DNA from: CAYQMF01 sp964418595
Lineage (GTDB): Bacteria > Planctomycetota > UBA1135 > UBA2386
Length of the DNA: 8,843 nucleotides
NCBI GenBank assembly: GCA_964418595.1
Contig: CAYQMF010000185.1
Coordinates: 1 to 8,843, forward strand
Direction of reading: 5' to 3'
Shown here: positions 1 through 6,834 of the stretch, in pieces
Numbering within the stretch: position 1 is the first letter of the stretch
Layout: every line of letters begins with the position of its first letter
Made by a program: the position numbers and the translations under genes
Notes under the pieces: generated by a model
The model's input: only the letters and a program-made list of their open reading frames with translations
What the model was told of the DNA's origin: nothing
Database searches by the model: none

Positions 1-1449
1 CGCCGGCAGGCGCGCCTCGATGGCGAACTTCGCGTCGGCGCGCGCGCGCGCGCGATCGCGTGCCGCGAGCGGCACGAGCGCGGCGGCGAGGACGACGGCC
101 GCGGTCACCGTCACGGCGAGGGCGGCGCGCGCCGGGCGGCGACGGGCGCGCCGCCACACGCGACCGAGCATCGAGAGCGGTCGCGCCGCAACCGGCTGGT
201 GCGCGAGGAACGCGCGCAGGTCGTCGGCCCACGCGCCGGCGCTGCGATAGCGATCGCCGGCCAGTCGGGCCATGCAGGTCTCGAGGATGGCGCCGAGGTC
301 GCGCGGCAGGTCGGCACGCAAGGTGCTCGCGCGCGGCGGGTCGTCGCGCGCGATCGCGGCCACGACCGCAAGCGGTTCACCCTCGAACGGGGGGCGTCCG
401 GTGAGCAGGTGGTAGAGGCACGCGCCCACGCCGTACACGTCGAGGGCCGGGGTCAGGCGCGCGCCCGGGATCGCCTGCTCCGGCGCCATGTAGCACGGCG
501 TCCCGAGCACGGTCCCCGCGGCGGTGAGATCCGCGCCGCGCGTGGCGATCCCGAAGTCGAGGAGCACCGCACGCCAGTCGCGGCGGATGAACACGTTCGA
601 CGGCTTCACGTCGCGGTGCAGGATCCCCGCGGCGTGCGCGGCGGCGAGGCCGCCGGCGAGTTCGGCGGCCCAGCGCGCGGCGAGACGATCGACGCTCGAC
701 TCCGGCGGCGGCGAGGTCGCGAGCAGAGCGCGCACCGCGGCCAGCTCCGTGCCGGGACGCGCCTGCGCCACCGCGTCGAGGACACTGGTGAGCGGCGCAC
801 CGTCGAGCAGCTCCATCACCAGGAACAGCTCGCCGTCCTGGCCCAGGCCGCGGTCGTGCACGCCGACGATGGCGTCGTCGCGCAGCGCGGCGAGCAGCTC
901 GGCCTCCTGGAGGAAGCGGGCCTCGGCCTTGGCGCGTCCGGCGGTGCCGCCGAGTCGATCGGCGTCGAGGATCTTCACCGCGACGTCGCGGCGCAGCTCC
1001 AGGTCATGCGCGACGTACACCACGCCCATCGCGCCAGCGCCCAGCCGCTCCTCGAGGCGATAGCGCCCGCGCAGCGTCGTCCCCAGGCGGCGATCGGCCG
1101 GCTCCGCGAGGCCGGGCACGGAGGTGCCATCGACGCCGACGGCCTCCGCGAGCGCGCGCGCGATCTCCGGCTCGTTCTCGGCGAGGCCGCGGACCAGCGC
1201 GAGGTCGCGTTCGCGTTCGCTGCCCTCGCCTGGCTCCGCGCCGCGCGCCGCGAGCCCGGCGCCGCGCAGGAGCGAGAAACGCCGGCGCAGGGTTGCCGCG
1301 TGCTGCGGGTGGGCGTGGCACGCGTGCTCCAATGCACCGTCCCACTCGCCCTCCGGCTGTGCCAGGCAATCGCCGAGGATCTGCTCGATGGGATCGAGCG
1401 GACCCAGGGCGTCGGCGGTGCCGTGGGGATCGGATGGGGCGTGCGGCAT
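1..1449 (-). CDS. Transmembrane Ser/Thr protein kinase (PknB/Hanks type), C-terminus beyond window
   Basis: The minus-strand reading frame starts at ATG 1449 (MPHAPSDPHG...) and stays open for 483 codons to position 1, so the C-terminus is missing. Residues 1-130 form a helical, Ala/Leu/Arg-rich extension with a 'HPQHAATLRRR' stretch. The kinase domain follows: glycine loop G137-A-G139-A-M-G142, VAVK lysine K159, alpha-C glutamate probably E182, catalytic loop HRDVKPSN at 278-285 (D280, K282, N285), DFG at 298-300 and MAPE at 321-324, then a DVYGVGACLYHLLTGRPPF segment. All catalytic residues are present, so phosphotransfer to Ser/Thr is expected. An insertion lies between the hinge and the HRD loop. 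A hydrophobic segment at about 442-463, flanked by arginines, is a probable single membrane span, so the kinase would be cytoplasmic with an extracytoplasmic sensor beyond the window. No Shine-Dalgarno sequence precedes the start. The gene is divergent from an ECF sigma gene, which suggests a joint signalling role. The family call is secure; the ligand and substrate are unknown. Confidence 0.93.
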   Translation of the reverse strand, partial: MPHAPSDPHGTADALGPLDPIEQILGDCLAQPEGEWDGALEHACHAHPQHAATLRRRFSLLRGAGLAARGAEPGEGSERERDLALVRGLAENEPEIARALAEAVGVDGTSVPGLAEPADRRLGTTLRGRYRLEERLGAGAMGVVYVAHDLELRRDVAVKILDADRLGGTAGRAKAEARFLQEAELLAALRDDAIVGVHDRGLGQDGELFLVMELLDGAPLTSVLDAVAQARPGTELAAVRALLATSPPPESSVDRLAARWAAELAGGLAAAHAAGILHRDVKPSNVFIRRDWRAVLLDFGIATRGADLTAAGTVLGTPCYMAPEQAIPGARLTPALDVYGVGACLYHLLTGRPPFEGEPLAVVAAIARDDPPRASTLRADLPRDLGAILETCMARLAGDRYRSAGAWADDLRAFLAHQPVAARPLSMLGRVWRRARRRPARAALAVTVTAAVVLAAALVPLAARDRARARADAKFAIEARLPA

Positions 1450-1544
1450 GGGCGGTGGGTCCGCGTGCAGACTCGAGGGGGCGGCATCATAGGCCCGCGG
1501 GAGTTAGGTGGGGCCCTGGGCAATCGTTACAGTCGCGCGCGCCG
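1450..1544. promoter_or_regulatory. Divergent intergenic region between kinase and sigma factor genes
   Basis: This 95-bp gap must hold the 5' control signals of both flanking genes. On the minus strand, TATGAT (1491 down to 1486) is one mismatch from a -10 box and would give the kinase an untranslated leader of about 30 nt, but no matching -35 box is visible. On the plus strand, TACAGT (1528-1533) lies 11 nt before the sigma ATG, which would give a nearly leaderless transcript; its upstream partner is also poor. No Shine-Dalgarno sequence is visible before either start. These are motif guesses only. Confidence 0.3.
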
Positions 1545-2150
1545 ATGCCTTCCACCCCGCGAGATCGTCCGACCCAGGAGCTGGTCCTCGAAGCCCAGGC
1601 CGGGGATCGGGCAGCCCTCGATGCGCTGATGACGCGGTATCTGCCTGCCCTGCGCGCGTTCGTGCGCCTGCGGTGTGATCGGGTACTTCGGGCCCGCGAG
1701 TCCTCGTCGGACCTGGTGCAGACCGCGTGCCGGGAAGCGATCGGGGCCCTGCAGGACTTCGAGTGGCGCAGCGAGGGCAGCTTCCGCAACTGGCTCTTCG
1801 CGTTCGCGCTCAACAAGATCCGCAACCGCCGCAACCACTTCCTGGCGCAGAAGCGCGACGCCCGGCGCGAGATGCGCGGCACGGTCGGGGACGCCGCGCT
1901 GGGCGCCGCGTACGCCGGTCTGTCGCCGACCCAGGAGATCGTCTCCGGCGAGGGAGTCGATCGCATCGAGGCTGCCATCGACAGTCTTCCGGAGGCCTAC
2001 CGCGAGGTCGTGCTGCTGTCGCGCTTCGTCGGTCTGTCGAGCCAGGAGATCGCGGAGCAACTCGGCAAGACCGATGGCGCGGTGCGCGTGCAGCTCAGTC
2101 GGGCCTTGGCGCGGTTGGCGTCGCTGCTGGAGCAAGAGCCGAAGGAGTGA
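1545..2150 (+). CDS. ECF-type RNA polymerase sigma-70 factor
   Basis: A 201-aa sigma factor of normal ECF length. Region sigma2 covers about residues 10-95: LVLEAQAGDRAALDALM, then the SSDLVQ motif, then GSFRNWLFAFALNKIRNRRN, which matches the -10 recognition and core-binding part. Region sigma4 covers about 135-195, with LPEAYREVVLLS and the helix-turn-helix LSSQEIAEQLGKTDGAVRVQ for -35 binding. The spacer between them is short and there is no C-terminal extension. I chose ATG 1545 because sigma2 starts a few residues later; the frame is open upstream to 1293, but that stretch has no sigma-like sequence and overlaps the divergent kinase. There is no adjacent anti-sigma gene. The divergent neighbour is a membrane Ser/Thr kinase, matching the kinase-linked ECF groups known from Planctomycetota, in which phosphorylation may replace an anti-sigma; that link is inferred here. 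The gene ends 16 bp from the convergent neighbour, with no terminator hairpin visible. Confidence 0.93.
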   Translation: MPSTPRDRPTQELVLEAQAGDRAALDALMTRYLPALRAFVRLRCDRVLRARESSSDLVQTACREAIGALQDFEWRSEGSFRNWLFAFALNKIRNRRNHFLAQKRDARREMRGTVGDAALGAAYAGLSPTQEIVSGEGVDRIEAAIDSLPEAYREVVLLSRFVGLSSQEIAEQLGKTDGAVRVQLSRALARLASLLEQEPKE

Positions 2151-2166
2151 CAGCGCGGCCCGCTAC

Positions 2167-3465
2167 CTACCGCTTCGCCCCGGCCTGCACCTGTTCCCGC
2201 ATCCACGCCTCGAACGGCTTCTCCAGCCTTTCGATGCGCTGGCCGAAGGCCTTGTCGAAGGCGGAGCTGCTGTCGCCCTTCTTCTCGCGCAGCGCCAGCA
2301 TCGCGTAGCGCATGAGCTTCTCGGCGTTGCCGCCGGCGGTGGTGTCCGACATCAGGAAGGCCACGAACGCCTCCGTGTACGCCCAGTCCATCTCCTTGTA
2401 GTCGGTGACGGAGTCGTAGTAGTGGTCGTCGACGTTGCGGGCCAGCAGGTTCGGCAGCGTGTAGCGGCGGGTGTTCAGCACCAGCTCGAACCGTTCCTTG
2501 CTCATCTGCGGCGGGCGGGGCAAAGCCCGGCCCGGGCTGCCCGCGAGCTGCGACTCGATCCACTCGCCGAAGCCGATCTCGAACCAGTCGACGAGTCGGT
2601 GCTCGACGGTCGGATACATCGCGTCGACGGCGACGCAGCGGTTGAGAAGGGCCTCGGTCGCGGTGCGGAACAGCGCCTCGGGCCGACCGCCGTCGCCGGT
2701 GAAGAACGTGAAGATGCCTTCCGGCGTCTTCGGCGGGTGGTAGTAGGGGATGCGGAGCTGCGTCCAGCCGGGGAACTTCTCGACGTCCTTCCAGGCCTGC
2801 ACCAGGACCGGGCTCAGGATCTCGTAGGCGTCGAGCTTCGCGCCGAAGCGATCCAGGAAGAAGAGGTATGCGCGCTCGAGGTCGATGAGGGTGTCGACGG
2901 CGCGCCGCACCCCCGCGTCGGTGCGCAGCGTCCAGTGCTCCGAGGTCAGTTCGAGCGGGTGACCGAAGTCGCCGATGTACTCGTCGAACGCGTTGCGGGT
3001 CATGAAGCGATCGCCGCGGCGCCACAGCCACTCCTCGCCCTGCTTGCGGTGACCCAGGAGCTGGTTCGCGGCGGCGTGTGCCGGATCGGCGCACAGCACG
3101 CGCAGCGCGAACACCTGCGCCATCGCCTCGAGTTGCTTGCTCTGCGCCCACTCGGCGAGGATCCAGAGACGATCGGCGTCGTCGGTCACCACGGCGTGCA
3201 TGGCGAGCAGCTCACGCAGGCGATCGGTGACCGTGTGCACCGACGCGACCCGGTTGCGCGGGATGCGCACGCGCTTGCCGCCCTGCAGGACGAGCAGCTC
3301 CTTCTGGTCGAAGGGATTCACGAGGCGACCGGTGACCGGCTGGCCGCGGGTCAGCTCGACGGTGTCGCGGCGGTCATCGCGGCCGATCGGCTCGACCGCC
3401 TGGGCGCCGAGAGCGCCGGCGGACAACAGCAGCCAGGAAAGGACGCTCGTTGCAGCGATGTTCAC
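2167..3465 (-). CDS. Secreted gluzincin-like protein with lost catalytic residues (probable pseudo-peptidase)
   Basis: A 432-aa protein from GTG 3465 to TAG 2167. GTG is preferred because a signal peptide follows at once (hydrophobic residues 8-21, likely cleavage after A21-Q-A23); no ATG fits and no Shine-Dalgarno is visible. Residues 34-79 form a small beta-rich module with the pattern TVELTRGQPVTGRL. A helical part follows (about 80-170), including ADPAHAAANQLLGHRKQGEEWL, a pattern I associate with planctomycetal metallopeptidase-like proteins. The rest resembles a DUF1570-like gluzincin fold: LERAYLFFLDRFG, then TATEALL and WFEIGFGEWIE, then a C-terminal AFGQRIERLEKPFEAW. Compared with the divergent neighbour, HExxH reads T270-E271-A-L-L274 and the third-ligand glutamate position reads I297, so two histidines and one glutamate of the zinc site are gone. 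It is probably secreted, non-catalytic, and a binding or regulatory partner. The frame stays open far upstream on this strand, but that part is antisense to the next gene and not coding. Confidence 0.85.
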   Translation of the reverse strand: MNIAATSVLSWLLLSAGALGAQAVEPIGRDDRRDTVELTRGQPVTGRLVNPFDQKELLVLQGGKRVRIPRNRVASVHTVTDRLRELLAMHAVVTDDADRLWILAEWAQSKQLEAMAQVFALRVLCADPAHAAANQLLGHRKQGEEWLWRRGDRFMTRNAFDEYIGDFGHPLELTSEHWTLRTDAGVRRAVDTLIDLERAYLFFLDRFGAKLDAYEILSPVLVQAWKDVEKFPGWTQLRIPYYHPPKTPEGIFTFFTGDGGRPEALFRTATEALLNRCVAVDAMYPTVEHRLVDWFEIGFGEWIESQLAGSPGRALPRPPQMSKERFELVLNTRRYTLPNLLARNVDDHYYDSVTDYKEMDWAYTEAFVAFLMSDTTAGGNAEKLMRYAMLALREKKGDSSSAFDKAFGQRIERLEKPFEAWMREQVQAGAKR

Positions 3466-3513
3466 GGTGGCCAGAGTGGACCAGAGCAGCGACCAGGGCA
3501 ACCCGCCCACCCC

Positions 3514-3543
3514 TTGGCGGGCACCCGTTCTCGTCGCTAGACT
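3514..3543 (+). promoter_or_regulatory. Candidate sigma-70-like promoter for the propeller-peptidase gene
   Basis: TTGGCG (3514-3519) and TAGACT (3538-3543) are separated by 18 bp; each matches four of six consensus positions. The -10-like box ends 9 nt before ATG 3553, so a start site at the usual distance would fall at or next to the initiation codon. No Shine-Dalgarno is present, which agrees with a leaderless or near-leaderless transcript. The same 87-bp gap must also drive the divergent gene at 3465; on that strand only a weak TTGCCC-N17-CACTCT pair is visible. Confidence 0.4.
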
Positions 3544-3552
3544 CCCGCCGCA

Positions 3553-6500
3553 ATGAGAAGGAACGTGTTGGTCGTGGCGTTGTTCGGGGCCGTGTCCCTG
3601 GCGGACACCTTGCCCGGTCAGGATCCCCAGGCGGACGGCGGCGCCAGCGGTGCGGTGGCCGGGGCATTCGCACCGGTGGGACGCTGGTACACCATGGGCG
3701 GGTCGGCGTCGCGCAGCGGGGCGAGCGCGCAGCGCCCGCTGTTCGGCGACAAGCTCAGCGCGGCGTGGGAGTTCACCGCCGATGGTCCCATCGAGGAGGA
3801 GCCGCTGGTGTGGGACGACATCGTCGTCCTCGCGACACGGGTCGGCGACAAGGAGCGGCACATCCACGTGCTCGGTGTCGCCGACGGCAAACCGCTCCTT
3901 TCGCCGCGCAAGGTCGCGACCGACCAGCCGCTCGGCCTGTCGTTGTGGGGGCGACTCGTGGCCTTCCGCGAGAACGCCACCACGCTGCGCGTGGAGATGA
4001 TCGGCGCGTCGCAGTTCACGGTGCGCACGAAGATCGTCACCAAGGGCAACGTGTCGGCGCCGCTGCTCTTCGGCAGCGAGATCTACTACACGCAGGGGAC
4101 GCGCCTGGAGCGCTGGGAGCTGGGTGCGCAGCAGCCCACGTGGTCGAGCGACGACAAGTACGTGGGGCGGGCTTCGCTCGTCGGTGACCACGTGTTCGCG
4201 ACGCGACTGGCCAATCCGACGGAGCCGAGCCTCGTCGTCGTCGACCGGCAGACCGGCAAGATGGTCACGCGTGAACTGACCGCGGTGAAGTGGAGCAGGA
4301 CCGCGCCGGGCCAGGACTTCTTCGTCGGCGTGGGCAAGACCTGCGTCGTGGTCACGCAGGGCGTCGACGCCAACGGCACCTTCGGCGCTGCCGACCGCGG
4401 CATCGACACGGTGTGCTACACGCGCGACGGCACGAAGCTCCAGGCGTTCGATGCGCTGGCCCTGCACAGTGCTCCGGCGATCCACCGGCGCGATCTGCTG
4501 CTGCTCGTGCAGGGGGAGAAGCACGTCGCGTGGGTCGGATACGAGCCGGCGCTGAAGGGCCGCTGGCGCGTGCACGTGATCGCCAACGACGAGCAGCACC
4601 CGACCTTCGTCGCCCACAAGGTCGCGCCCCTCGTCCTGCACGACGTGGTCTGCATCGGTGACTACGCCTTCGACGCCGACACGTTGGCGTTCAAGTGGCG
4701 CGCTTCGCTGGCGCCGACCCAGCGCACGGTTCCCGCGCGCGAGACCCTGCTCGTGACCAGCGGGTCGACGGTGCGCGGCATGCGCGCGCACGACTTCGGC
4801 ACCGCCAAGGGGAGCTCGGTTGCGGCCGAAGGCTCCGCCAAGAAGGGTCTCGCGGTCCTGCGTGATGGCCGCGTCCTGCGCGGCGACGTGCGGGTCGATG
4901 CGGCCGGCGGCACGCTCGGGGTCGCGACGGGCAAGCGCGGCGAGACCTTCGCGCTCGGCGGCGTGCTGTGGGCCGAGGAAGGCGACAGCCTCGTGCACTG
5001 GGCCGACCAGACCGACGTCGACGGGGCGCTGGCGCGTCTCGTCGACGAGACCCTGGTGGGCGGCTACGCGGAGCTGGCGCGCAAGGCGGTGCGCACCAAC
5101 GATCCGACCTCGATCGCCCGCATGCTCAGCCAGGCGCGCTTGCTCGGCGCCGACGACGCGCAGGTGACGCCGGCGGTGCGCGCGCTCGATGCCCTGCGCC
5201 GCAACCCGGGGCGCGTGAACGCCGGGGCGGTCAACGAGCTGCAGGCGGAGGAGGCGAAGGTGCGCGCGCGTGCCGCGGAAGTGCCGTGGCGGCGCGTGGT
5301 GGGGCTGCCGGAGTCGGCGCCCGGCTGGCTGCGCACGCTCCTCGTCGAGTCGACCCTCGGTCTCGACCCGGACCATGCCGGCGCGGTGGGCTACGTGCGC
5401 AAGCGTCTCCCGGACGGCACGCCGCTGCCGGAGAAGTTCGACGCGGCGAGCTGGCTGGCGGTGGCCGACGCGCGGCAGTACGTGCCGATGACGGTCGTCG
5501 CCCCAGGTACTCCGGGGTACGAACTCGAACTGACGGCGCTGGAGGAAGCGAAGAAGACCTGGCGCCCCGATCTCCTGCTCGTGTGCAGCGACCGTCTGTT
5601 CGTGATCGCGGCGCCGAGCGCCGTGGCCGCGGTGGCGCGCTGCATCGCCACCGGCGAGGTGGTCGTCGACGCGCTGCACAAGATGTTCGAGGGGATGGGT
5701 ACGAGTTCGGCCAGCACGGAGCGGCTGCGCATCCAGGTGTACGAGTCGCAGGCGGAGTACCTCGACAAGGCCGCCGGCGAACTGCTCGCCGCCGCCACCG
5801 CGGAGCGGGAGCGCCGCAAGGCGGCGGGCGAGGCGACGGAGGACGACGAGGAGTGGGAGAAGATCCGCGCCAAGATGAGCGCGGAGGACGAGAAGCGCGC
5901 GATGGGGCTGCAGTGGACGCTCGGCGTGTTCTCGCCCACGGAGAAGATCACCCGCCTCTACGTGCCCGCCGGCAAGGAGGGCTTCGCCGGCGTCATCGAG
6001 ACCTTCTCGCACGAGGTCACGCACCACTGGCTCGACGTGCGCGGTCCGCGCGTCGAGACCCCGGAGCGGTCGCTGCCGCGCCTGTCGCGCCGCGGCTACT
6101 GGATCGTCGAGGGCTTCGCGTCCTTCATCCAGGGGTTCCTCTGGGACGTCGAGGCGCGCAAGTGGGAGACCCTCAACCCGCGCAACGAACGCATCGACAT
6201 GTTCGCGCACGTGCCGGAGAAGGACCGCGTCGCCTGGAACACACAGTTGACGGTGAGCCAGGTCGGCTTCCACACCCGGCTCTCGAAGCAGAGCGAGGTG
6301 CCGGTCGTGCGCACGCACTACCTGGGCGGCTACGCCACGAGCGAGGCGTCGATCTTCTACTCGCAGGCCGCGACGACGTGTTCGTTCCTCTTCCACGGCG
6401 AGGACGGCAAGTTCCGCAAGGCGCTGCTCGAGTACGTCGTGAACTGGTACTCCGGCGTCGACGACAAGCTCTCGCCCGAAGCTGGCTTCGGCGTGAGCGC

Positions 6501-6555
6501 GGCGCAGTTGGGCACCAAGGTCGGCTCGTTCGCGAAGGAGATCCTCGCGAAGTAG
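3553..6555 (+). CDS. Secreted multidomain protein: beta-propeller-like N-terminus plus gluzincin zinc metallopeptidase
   Basis: A 1000-aa protein from ATG 3553 to TAG 6553. MRRNVLVVALFGAVSLA is a signal peptide with likely cleavage after A17. Residues about 45-430 show repeating beta-strand blades with 'PLVWDDIVVLATR', 'SAPLLFGSEIYY', 'HVLGVADGKPL' and 'VVVDRQTGK' patterns, typical of PQQ-like or WD-type propellers; the blade count is not clear by eye. A small barrel-like module at about 432-476 (LRDGRVLRGDV ... FALGGVLWAEE) resembles the N-terminus of the divergent neighbour. A helical region follows (480-700). The C-terminal domain carries FSHEVTHHW with H820, E821 and H824, and WIVEGFASF with E853, which fits a gluzincin zinc site (two histidines plus a glutamate 29 residues after the second). 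An acidic/basic charged helix lies at about 765-800. The active site looks intact, so extracytoplasmic proteolysis is expected, but the substrate is unknown. The propeller may bind the substrate or a partner. It belongs to no named family that I can place with certainty; DUF1570-like is the closest match. Confidence 0.88.
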   Translation: MRRNVLVVALFGAVSLADTLPGQDPQADGGASGAVAGAFAPVGRWYTMGGSASRSGASAQRPLFGDKLSAAWEFTADGPIEEEPLVWDDIVVLATRVGDKERHIHVLGVADGKPLLSPRKVATDQPLGLSLWGRLVAFRENATTLRVEMIGASQFTVRTKIVTKGNVSAPLLFGSEIYYTQGTRLERWELGAQQPTWSSDDKYVGRASLVGDHVFATRLANPTEPSLVVVDRQTGKMVTRELTAVKWSRTAPGQDFFVGVGKTCVVVTQGVDANGTFGAADRGIDTVCYTRDGTKLQAFDALALHSAPAIHRRDLLLLVQGEKHVAWVGYEPALKGRWRVHVIANDEQHPTFVAHKVAPLVLHDVVCIGDYAFDADTLAFKWRASLAPTQRTVPARETLLVTSGSTVRGMRAHDFGTAKGSSVAAEGSAKKGLAVLRDGRVLRGDVRVDAAGGTLGVATGKRGETFALGGVLWAEEGDSLVHWADQTDVDGALARLVDETLVGGYAELARKAVRTNDPTSIARMLSQARLLGADDAQVTPAVRALDALRRNPGRVNAGAVNELQAEEAKVRARAAEVPWRRVVGLPESAPGWLRTLLVESTLGLDPDHAGAVGYVRKRLPDGTPLPEKFDAASWLAVADARQYVPMTVVAPGTPGYELELTALEEAKKTWRPDLLLVCSDRLFVIAAPSAVAAVARCIATGEVVVDALHKMFEGMGTSSASTERLRIQVYESQAEYLDKAAGELLAAATAERERRKAAGEATEDDEEWEKIRAKMSAEDEKRAMGLQWTLGVFSPTEKITRLYVPAGKEGFAGVIETFSHEVTHHWLDVRGPRVETPERSLPRLSRRGYWIVEGFASFIQGFLWDVEARKWETLNPRNERIDMFAHVPEKDRVAWNTQLTVSQVGFHTRLSKQSEVPVVRTHYLGGYATSEASIFYSQAATTCSFLFHGEDGKFRKALLEYVVNWYSGVDDKLSPEAGFGVSAAQLGTKVGSFAKEILAK

Positions 6556-6572
6556 CGGGTTGGAATGGCGCC

Positions 6573-6602
6573 TTGACGCACCCGCACGCCGCCCGCCACA
6601 CT
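6573..6602 (+). promoter_or_regulatory. Candidate promoter of the tRNA-Arg gene
   Basis: TTGACG (6573-6578) matches the -35 consensus at five of six positions. CACACT (6597-6602) lies 18 bp further on and matches the -10 box at three of six. The mature tRNA starts 11 nt after the -10-like box, so transcription would begin a few bases before the tRNA 5' end. The fit of the -35 box and spacing is good; the -10 box is weak. Confidence 0.45.
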
Positions 6603-6613
6603 GCGCCCCGCAC

Positions 6614-6690
6614 GCGCCCGTAGCTCAGTTGGATAGAGCACCGCTTTCCTAAAGCGGGGGTCGCAGGTTCGACTCCTGCCGGGCGTGCCA
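6614..6690 (+). tRNA. tRNA-Arg, anticodon CCT
   Basis: A full cloverleaf can be drawn by hand. The acceptor stem is GCGCCCG (6614-6620) with CGGGCGT (6680-6686), including one G-U pair at the end. The D arm is GCTC-AGTTGGATA-GAGC. The anticodon arm is CCGCT-TTCCTAA-AGCGG, with CCT at positions 34-36, so it reads AGG. The five-base variable loop GGGTC is followed by the T arm GCAGG-TTCGACT-CCTGC. Discriminator G and CCA (6688-6690) are encoded. The 3' strand of the T arm, the acceptor 3' strand and CCA are also part of a long inverted repeat with the sequence just downstream. Confidence 0.96.
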
Positions 6691-6724
6691 GCCGCTTCGC
6701 GGCTGGCAAGCCCGGCAGGAGTCG
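6670..6724. repeat. Long inverted repeat joining the tRNA 3' end to its own inverted copy
   Basis: Positions 6670-6695 pair with 6699-6724, giving 26-nt arms around a TTC loop, with one mismatch (6685 against 6709). G-U pairs allow further pairing outward to about 6666/6728. The left arm is the T-arm 3' strand, the acceptor 3' strand and CCA of the tRNA plus five further bases. The right arm is therefore an inverted partial tRNA copy. As RNA, the hairpin would compete with the normal T and acceptor stems. There is no T-tract after it, so it is not a standard intrinsic terminator, although the inner part (6687-6707, a perfect 9-bp stem) could help to end transcription or mark the processing site. 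Confidence 0.9.
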
Positions 6725-6737
6725 GGCTACCTCGCTT

Positions 6738-6750
6738 GATGCTTCGCATC
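6738..6750. repeat. Short GC-TTC-GC hairpin
   Basis: GATGC (6738-6742) and GCATC (6746-6750) form a perfect 5-bp stem around TTC. It is the same core, GCTTCGC, as the inner loop of the neighbouring tRNA-end repeat and of the larger repeat starting at 6816. Alone it would be unremarkable. Confidence 0.5.
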
Positions 6751-6805
6751 CGTCTCGTCCGCGCGACCTCCGCGAACTCGTCGTGTTCGGCCTGTCTTGC
6801 TTTGC

Positions 6806-6834
6806 TTCCGTCTTTCCGTCGTTCCGTCCTTCCG
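6806..6834 (+). repeat. Tandem 8-mer repeat TTCCGTCN
   Basis: TTCCGTCT, TTCCGTCG and TTCCGTCC follow one another without gaps at 6806, 6814 and 6822, then a partial TTCCG at 6830. The last units lie inside the left arm of the large inverted repeat, and diverged copies (TTCCGTGG, TTCCGCGG) appear on the opposite strand in the right arm. No coding function is visible. Confidence 0.75.

Noticed and set aside
20..1629. Plus-strand frames opposite the kinase
   Set aside because: They are low-complexity Arg/Ala-rich shadows; the minus strand carries all kinase motifs.
2151..2166. Shared bidirectional terminator between the convergent genes
   Set aside because: Only 16 bp are available and no stem is seen in them.
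3466..6396. Minus-strand frame open over more than 2.9 kb upstream of the 432-aa gene
   Set aside because: It is antisense to the 1000-aa gene, rich in Arg/His/Ala with no domain pattern, and is explained by strong GC third-position bias. The real gene starts at the signal peptide at 3465.
6687..6707. Rho-independent terminator after the tRNA
   Set aside because: The 9-bp stem is good, but there is no T-tract after it and it includes the encoded CCA, so it is listed as part of the inverted repeat instead.
6614..6724. Integrative-element attachment site at the tRNA 3' end
   Set aside because: The extra tRNA fragment is inverted, not direct, and no integrase is in the window.
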